Source: an uncultured Prevotella sp.
GTDB taxonomy: Bacteria; Bacteroidota; Bacteroidia; Bacteroidales; Bacteroidaceae
Length of the DNA stretch: 10,821 bases
Assembly: GCA_900553155.1 (NCBI GenBank)
Contig: USCM01000044.1
Coordinates: 1-10,821 of the forward strand
Direction: 5' to 3'
Numbering within the stretch: the first letter of the stretch is position 1; each line of letters opens with the position of its first letter. A program made the translations under genes and the position numbers. This document shows positions 5,243 through 10,821 of the stretch, in pieces. The notes beneath the pieces are model-generated. The model did not search any database. It saw only the letters and a program-made list of their open reading frames with translations, and was not told the origin of the DNA.

Positions 5243-8200
5243 TTATTTAGCAACAAGTGCATACAACGACTTATAGTCCTTCACTACATCATAGATATAG
5301 CCATTGCCGCTGATAGCCTTGAAGTGGCGACGGGCACACTCTATCTTGCTGCCTTCGGAGCCACGTATCTGACTCTCCCTCAAGTCGTCGCCCTTGGTTT
5401 CTGCCACAAAATAGACGTGTTTGACGCTGCCTTCACGAAATGCTACAGCCCAGTCGGGGTTGTACTTGCCCATAGGTGTGTTGATGTAGAAGCCGTTAGG
5501 TAACTTGGTGTAGACCACCACATCGTCTTCATGCTCCAACGATTCGGCAAAATGCTTCTCCGTGTTCATGCTGTCAAGCACAACAAGATCGTAGAGCGAC
5601 TTGGTAGACTCGATGGCGTTGATGCCCAACTTGCCACGAAGCATATTCTCGGTGAAGATGTCGGTAGAAAACTCGTCGTTGAGTTTCTCATACCTTATGC
5701 ACTGTATAACGGCAAGTGCCTTGCAGTCGTTTATTATCAAGCCAGCCTTGATGATAAACTCCTCTGGATTCATCTTGAACATAGAGAAGGTCGAGGGTTG
5801 TATGCCCTTAAGTATAGCCACTATGGTCTTACGTGTTAGCCCCGTAGCCGATACAAGCTTGCCTATAAGGTCGTATGCCACTCCTCTGCCTATAGCTTCC
5901 GTCACACGTATGGTACGAGTGTTGCCCTGCGTCATGGCCATACCAGCCTGCAACGCCTCCTTGTCCATGACGTTGTTGAGCAAGCCTCCTTCTACCACAA
6001 TGCGTATCTCGGTAACCTTAAGCTTGTCGTCCAAAGCCTTGACAGCTTTCTTTACAAGGTCGGTTGTGTCGAAGTCCACCTGGTAGTAGGTGCGCTGATT
6101 GATGCGCTTCCACAGCTGCTGAAACTCCTTCTTCTCAAAGTTGGCTTTCTGGAATGTAGCCATCTTGGGTTTGCGTGCATCTTCAGGCTTTACGGCAGAA
6201 GGGTCGAAGATGGTATCGAGAGCGGCTATAATGCCATCCTTCATGTCGTCCACCTTGTCAAAGCAGAGAGTGCCATTACGCTTATCCTCATAATATTGCG
6301 CAGTAAGAGCGCCGTCGTCGTCCACGTAATTGTTGCGCACCAGCGTGTTGTAGACGGCACGTGCCTGTGCCAGGTCAAAATGTGCGTTGCTTCCGTCGGC
6401 CTTAGTATATGTTTTGCCAGCAAACAGATTGGGCGTGATGATGATTGGGCGGTCTGAACAAGCCTCAGCCATTTCGGTTTGCAATGCCTTTGCAAAGTCT
6501 TCATAACTCTCGCTGGCAATGACTGTAAGGATATTTGTATCGAAGACGTGCTCGCCCAAAACGTCGGCATCCTGGCGTTCGCCGTTCTGGTTTACACACA
6601 GACGCATACCTCGTCCCACCTCCTGTCGTTTCTTGGTTTCGTTGTCCGAGTTCTTCAAGGTGCATATCTGGAAAACGTTGGGGTTGTCCCAACCTTCCTT
6701 CAATGCCGAATGGGAGAAGATGAAACGCACCGGCTCCTTAAACGACAACAAACGCTCCTTGTCTTTCATAATAAGGTCGAAGGCACGCTCCTCGTTCTCG
6801 CCCTCCTTGTCCTTTGAGTCTACAGCCTTTCCCTTCTTGTCCATAGAGAAGTAGCCTTGATGCACCTTGGATGCCGCATTGCGAGGATCTGAAAGATAGC
6901 GCAGATAGGCTTCATCTGTAAATGTAGGCATCATTTCTGAAAGCACTCGGGCATATTCTTCCTCAAAAATCTTGGCAAACTTGCCCTTTGTATCCTCGCT
7001 GTCGTATAGGCGGTAGCTGTCTACATGGTCGATAAAGAAGAGGCTAAGCACCTTTATGTTCTGCCTGTACAACTGGCGCTCGCGCTCTATGTGTGTGCGT
7101 ATGGTCTCGCGTATCTGTATGCGGCGTATATAGTCTTCGTTTACGCTGCCCACGGCTTCGCCCTCATGCAGCACCAAGCCGTTGACAAAGCGCACACAAC
7201 CCTGCAAGCCGTCAATGCGCTCTACCACAAAGTTGTTGTCGTACTCTGCCAATTCGCCGCTATTCTGCCAAAGGTCGAAGCCTTCGCTCACCAACTTGCT
7301 GGCTTGCTTGACACCTGTACCCGTTTTTGCATCAAAGCTTAGGCGAGCCTGCGGATTGCCCTTGCCTATAACTATTTCTTCAAGATAGACGTAGCCGTTT
7401 GTGGCTGTAGAGCCTATCTGCTTTATGCCCTTAACCTCTATCTTCTTGACCAGCTTCTGGTTGTAGGCATCTATAGCGTCCAGTCGATACATCATGTTGT
7501 AGATGTCGTTCTTGCGGTGGGTGGCACTATAGAGCAGGGTGAAGAGCGGTGCAAACTGGGCAAGACCTTTACGGGTCTTGTTCTTCTTGTCGACACCAAG
7601 CACACTCTGCGGCTCGTCTATAATCATGATGGGATGACACTGGCTTAGAACGTCGATAGGCCTACGGCTGCCAAACTCGTCGCGGCGGTCGAAGATGATG
7701 CGGGCTGCCTTGTCGGCACGTGCTCCACGGCTCTTCTCCTCGTTCATAGACGAGTTGAAGGCTTGGGTGTTGATAATCATTACGTGCATGCCGGCGTCGC
7801 TGGCAAAGGCGTCTATCTTTGACAGTTGCTTTGAGTTGTATACAAAGTACTGCATGCGCTTGCCGTTATACTCTTGGGCAAAGTGCTCCTGCATGCTCTC
7901 AAAGCTTTTGAGCACACCCTCACGAATGGCGATGCTCGGCACCACCACTATAAACTTGGTCCAGCCATAGCGCTCGTTAAGCTCGTACATGGTCTTGATG
8001 TAGGTATAGGTCTTGCCGGTGCCCGTCTCCATCTCTATGGTGAAAGCCATGCCTACACCTTGTAGGTCTTGCAGATAGTCGACGGGTTTGATGCCCTGCT
8101 CGGTTTGCACGGCACGTACATTATCGCATATAGCCTCACGGGCCAGCACCACATTCTTGTTGCCAAAGCCCTCAAGCTTGAGCCAGTTGCGGTTGCGTCC

Positions 8201-8314
8201 TTGGTCGACGGTGTGGTCGCTCTGTCCATCGCTCTTAGGCTGCCCAATGAAGGCATTGGCAATGGAGCGGGCAGCCTCGGTCTGGAAGCGTTGATGTTTG
8301 TATCTTATTCGCAT
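5243..8314 (-). CDS. res: Type III restriction enzyme, Res subunit (helicase-nuclease)
   Basis: Res combines with Mod to cut DNA carrying unmethylated, suitably oriented sites, using ATP for long-range communication along the DNA. The protein has 1023 residues, full length for the family. The superfamily 2 helicase motifs are all visible: Walker A E-T-G-T-G-K-T at 96-102, the DExx box as I-I-D-E-P-Q at 231-236, S-A-T at 263-265, K-E-G-W-D-N-P at 539-545, and Q-E-V-G-R-G-M-R at 564-571. The C-terminal PD-(D/E)XK nuclease shows N-P-D-W at 952-955 and A-E-T-K at 971-974, so the catalytic D954, E972 and K974 are present. The ATG at 8314 lies 4 bases after the mod stop codon, so the genes are surely one operon. 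No homopolymer frameshift is seen. If Mod is switched off, Res alone should be inactive, as family members need Mod to bind DNA. Confidence 0.96.
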   Translation of the reverse strand: MRIRYKHQRFQTEAARSIANAFIGQPKSDGQSDHTVDQGRNRNWLKLEGFGNKNVVLAREAICDNVRAVQTEQGIKPVDYLQDLQGVGMAFTIEMETGTGKTYTYIKTMYELNERYGWTKFIVVVPSIAIREGVLKSFESMQEHFAQEYNGKRMQYFVYNSKQLSKIDAFASDAGMHVMIINTQAFNSSMNEEKSRGARADKAARIIFDRRDEFGSRRPIDVLSQCHPIMIIDEPQSVLGVDKKNKTRKGLAQFAPLFTLLYSATHRKNDIYNMMYRLDAIDAYNQKLVKKIEVKGIKQIGSTATNGYVYLEEIVIGKGNPQARLSFDAKTGTGVKQASKLVSEGFDLWQNSGELAEYDNNFVVERIDGLQGCVRFVNGLVLHEGEAVGSVNEDYIRRIQIRETIRTHIERERQLYRQNIKVLSLFFIDHVDSYRLYDSEDTKGKFAKIFEEEYARVLSEMMPTFTDEAYLRYLSDPRNAASKVHQGYFSMDKKGKAVDSKDKEGENEERAFDLIMKDKERLLSFKEPVRFIFSHSALKEGWDNPNVFQICTLKNSDNETKKRQEVGRGMRLCVNQNGERQDADVLGEHVFDTNILTVIASESYEDFAKALQTEMAEACSDRPIIITPNLFAGKTYTKADGSNAHFDLAQARAVYNTLVRNNYVDDDGALTAQYYEDKRNGTLCFDKVDDMKDGIIAALDTIFDPSAVKPEDARKPKMATFQKANFEKKEFQQLWKRINQRTYYQVDFDTTDLVKKAVKALDDKLKVTEIRIVVEGGLLNNVMDKEALQAGMAMTQGNTRTIRVTEAIGRGVAYDLIGKLVSATGLTRKTIVAILKGIQPSTFSMFKMNPEEFIIKAGLIINDCKALAVIQCIRYEKLNDEFSTDIFTENMLRGKLGINAIESTKSLYDLVVLDSMNTEKHFAESLEHEDDVVVYTKLPNGFYINTPMGKYNPDWAVAFREGSVKHVYFVAETKGDDLRESQIRGSEGSKIECARRHFKAISGNGYIYDVVKDYKSLYALVAK

Positions 8315-8318
8315 AGCT

Positions 8319-10224
8319 TTAAATCACTCTGATGTTCTTTACTACTTCCTGGTCGCTCCAGTCTAATATCTGCTTGAATGTCTCGTAGATGTTAATCTTG
8401 TCGGCATCCTTGTCGAAGCAACTGTCGCGGAAGATAACACGCAGCGGCATCTTCTCTGCCATAGCCTTTACCACATTCTCGGTTACGTTCTCGGCAAAGC
8501 AAGCCACAAGGTCGCCCTCGTTGACAGTGTATATAGTTTTGCCGTCCACTTGCTCTTGAGTCATAGACAGGGAGAGCTTGACACCCCAGTCGAGCATACA
8601 ACCAAAGAGGAGGTCGAGCTCGCTGCGGTCTGCCTTGATATTGTTCAGGAATAGATCGAGCTGGTCTTGATTCCAATCCTTAGGCGAATGTTCCACGTTC
8701 TCGTAGTTGCTGTCGTCGAGACGGAAGACGCGGAAGCCGGTGTCAAGGTCTTTGGTTGTAAGAGGAGATTCCTCCTTGATTTTCTTGCCGGCTCTTCTTA
8801 TTCTCTCCTTTGCTATTTCGGGGATGGTGTTATAACCAGCCTTTCTTGCCTCGCTATCTTCCGGTGTTTCTTCAGGAAGCTGAACCATGATGAACTTGCG
8901 GTTGCCTCCATCTTCGGCATTGAGCTGCATCACAGCGTGAGCGGTGGTGGCAGAGCCGGAGAAGAAGTCGAGGATGATGGAATTTGCAGAGAGATTTGCT
9001 ATAGTCAAAATTCTGCTTATCAGACGTAAAGGTTTTGGACCATCAAAATAGCCTTTATTATCAAAGAGTTTTTTCAATTCCTGTCTTCCTTCTTGATTAT
9101 GACCTACTTCCGTATATTTCCATATTGTTGTTGCGGTCATTCCTTGTTGAACATCACACAAGAATCTCTTAAGTCTAGGCATATTTCCACCTGTTTCCCC
9201 AAACCAAACTCTATTTTCCTGTATTAATTTATCCATGCGTTCCTTACTTGTAAACCAACATCTACCATTTGGAGGAGACATAACAGAACCGTTTGGTGTG
9301 ACAATTTCATAGTCGTAATTAGCACTATATGTTTTTACCGTCATATTATCTGCCGTCCATGGTCCTCGTGGATCATTATCTGGATTTTTATAACGTGCAT
9401 TAGCTTCTTCGGATCGTGGTAGAAGGCCTATTTGGAATTTGTCGATTGTTTTAGCAAATACCAACACATAATCATGACTATCAGAAAGGTATTTAGCATC
9501 ATTTTTGGGTGCAAATGCTCTTTCCCAAATTATAGTTCCCACAAAATTTGAACAGCCAAAAATTTCATTAGAAATTTTCTTGAGATTTTCTTCTTCATGC
9601 TCATCTATACTAATAAAGATCACCCCATCCTCTTTTAGCAACGTTCTTGCCACCATCAATCTCGAATAAATCATAGAGCACCAATCCGAATGATAACGAC
9701 CATTCGAATCTGTGTTCTTTTTATATTTATTCCCAAGTTCGTCTACCGCACCCGAAGCTTCAGCATACTCGTCGGCAGACATAGCAAAATCATCATGATA
9801 GACAAAGTCGTTGCCCGTATTGTATGGTGGGTCTATATATATCATCTTGACCTTGCCCAGATACGACTTCTGTAGTAGTTTGAGCACTTCGAGGTTATCG
9901 CCCTCTATATAAAGGTTCTGCGTATTGTCCCAATCCACGCTGTCCTCCACAACGGGGCGTAGGGTCTTGTTGGTAGGACGCAACACCTCTGCACGTGCAG
10001 CCTGCTTGCCCACCCAGTTGAACTCGTAGGCCTCGGGAGCATCCTCCACGGCATTATCGCCAAGTAGCTGGCGCAGCACGTCAAAGTTTACGGCACGTTT
10101 TACCCCCCCCCGATTCAATATCCTCTACCTCCGTAAAGCACGAAGGCGCAATCTGATAGAGCGCATCAAGATTGAGCTGCACCCCATCTGCCGACTGCAT
10201 TTCCATTCTGTTTGGTCTTTCCAT
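8319..10224 (-). CDS. mod: Type III DNA methyltransferase Mod, out of frame at a G9 tract (phase-variable, OFF as sequenced)
   Basis: Mod recognises the target site and adds a methyl group to adenine. The natural start is the ATG at 10224, 21 bases after the upstream gene; it encodes M-E-R-P-N-R-M-E-M, a typical Mod beginning. In this frame translation hits TGA at 10083-10081 after 47 codons, just past nine G (10111-10103). The long body frame lies one base off; its TAG stop at 10127-10125 shows that the frame break falls at the tract. With 8 G the two join as E-S-G-G-V-K-R-A-V-N-F to give 634 residues. In that numbering D-P-P-Y-N (catalytic motif IV) is at 131-135, the recognition domain at roughly 235-380, and the AdoMet motif D-F-F-S-G-S at 419-424: the beta class order. 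The body has no other break. A minor product could start at TTG 10118 but would lack the N-terminus. A sequencing error is the main alternative. Confidence 0.92.
10103..10111 (-). repeat. Poly-G tract (G9) in the 5' part of mod, contingency locus
   Basis: Nine C on the + strand (nine G in the mod coding strand) lie at codons 38-41 of mod. Such tracts change length by slipped-strand mispairing. The sequenced length is out of frame; 8 or 11 would be in frame. The frame is open on both sides right up to the tract. Confidence 0.85.
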
Positions 10225-10245
10225 TTATTTCGTTGTTCTTACAAA

Positions 10246-10821
10246 TTATTCTTCATTATTTCCATGTTGTGACAAAAAGAAACGCTTTTGTTTCTCTATC
10301 TCATGTTGCAATTCTTCTTCTGTAGGCATAAAAGCCATATATTTAGCAGCAAATAGTTGCTCGCTTTCATGCAATACAGAATACTTTGCTATTGTTTTAT
10401 CGGTTTCTGCACAAAGCAAAATACCAATTGTAGGATTATCGTCTTCCCCCTTAACGAGGTCATCGTACATACGAACATACATATCCAATTGTCCTACATC
10501 CTGATGAGTCAGCGTATGTGTCTTGAGTTCAAACAAAACAAAACGCTTAATACGGAAGTTGTAGAAGACAAGGTCGATATAGTAGTCACCTGTTTCGGTC
10601 TTTATATGCTTCTGACGGTCAACAAAGGCGAAACCTCTTCCAAGCTCTAAAATAAACTGTTTTTAGATACCACATTCGTGCTTCCTGATTTACCACAGAT
10701 AATAGCCGTCTAATATGTGTCCAATTCAAATTGTGTACGAACTCGTACACTTTTGAATAATCAGGAAACAAAATGTAGAACTTGCGATAATGCTGAAGGT
10801 TGCGTTTGCTATAGTTGTTTC
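10246..10821 (-). pseudogene. YhcG-like (DUF1016) PDDEXK nuclease, internally deleted and frameshifted; 5' end outside the window
   Basis: Two halves of a YhcG/DUF1016 protein are present in different frames. From the right edge to about 10661 the frame reads N-Y-S-K-R-N-L-Q-H-Y-R-K-F-Y, later L-N-W-T-H-I-R-R-L-L, and ends V-N-Q-E-A-R-M-W-Y-L-K: the DUF1016 N-terminal domain. From about 10662 a frame shifted by one base reads K-Q-F-I-L-E-L-G-R-G-F-A-F-V, then Y-Y-I-D-L-V-F-Y and L-F-E-L-K-T, the nuclease core with its D and E-x-K residues, to TAA at 10246-10248. In intact relatives I recall some 80-100 residues between W-Y-L-K and F-I-L-E-L-G; here there are none. A TAA at 10665-10663 also blocks the second frame. 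The gene therefore carries a deletion at the A-rich junction and should not make a full protein. Its stop is 21 bases before mod, so it once led the same operon. The sequence is AT-rich. Confidence 0.85.

Noticed and set aside
10118..10127. TTG at 10118 as the true start of mod
   Set aside because: The frame is open for only three codons before it (TAG at 10127-10125), and the Mod-like N-terminus is encoded from the ATG at 10224 in the other frame. A frame break at the G tract explains this better.

Overview
The window looks like a chromosomal segment from a Bacteroidota bacterium, most likely a Prevotella-type organism. The grounds are: two promoters with the Bacteroidota pattern (TTG, 19 bases, TAnnTTTG) in front of asnA and lutA; start codons without clear Shine-Dalgarno sequences; an AsnA of the length usual in this group; and protein sequences that read like Bacteroidales families. 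The species is inference from memory, since no search was run.

Layout. Bases 1-371 hold the C-terminal end of a DNA/RNA non-specific endonuclease (+ strand). A short spacer with a 15-bp perfect inverted repeat and a promoter leads to asnA (611-1648, +), ammonia-dependent asparagine synthetase. A strong hairpin at 1684-1719 separates asnA from the convergent lutABC operon (4513 down to 1762, - strand). This operon encodes a LUD-type, iron-sulfur L-lactate oxidation complex; its promoter lies at 4566-4595. A spacer of about 730 bases (4514-5242) has no convincing gene but is packed with short repeats: a 538-bp segment bounded by inverted copies of one word, a 26-bp tandem array, a 22-bp tandem array and a GC-rich pair of competing hairpins.

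From 10821 down to 5243 (- strand) lies a type III restriction-modification locus in the order YhcG-like (DUF1016) nuclease, mod, res. The res gene is intact, with helicase and PD-(D/E)XK motifs. The mod gene is intact apart from one event: a run of nine G (10103-10111, written as C on the + strand) near its 5' end puts the natural ATG (10224) out of frame with the methyltransferase body. Eight or eleven G would give a 634- or 635-residue Mod. This is the signature of a phase-variable type III methyltransferase caught in the OFF state, unless the run length is a sequencing error. The central target-recognition part of mod is much more AT-rich than both flanks, which suggests domain exchange. 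The YhcG-like gene upstream has lost an internal stretch and changes frame at the junction, so it appears to be a remnant.

In sum, the left half is ordinary metabolism (asparagine synthesis, lactate oxidation). The right half is a horizontally shaped, probably switchable defence/epigenetic locus. The most notable signals are the G9 tract in mod, the exchanged recognition domain, the deleted companion nuclease and the repeat-rich spacer downstream of res.
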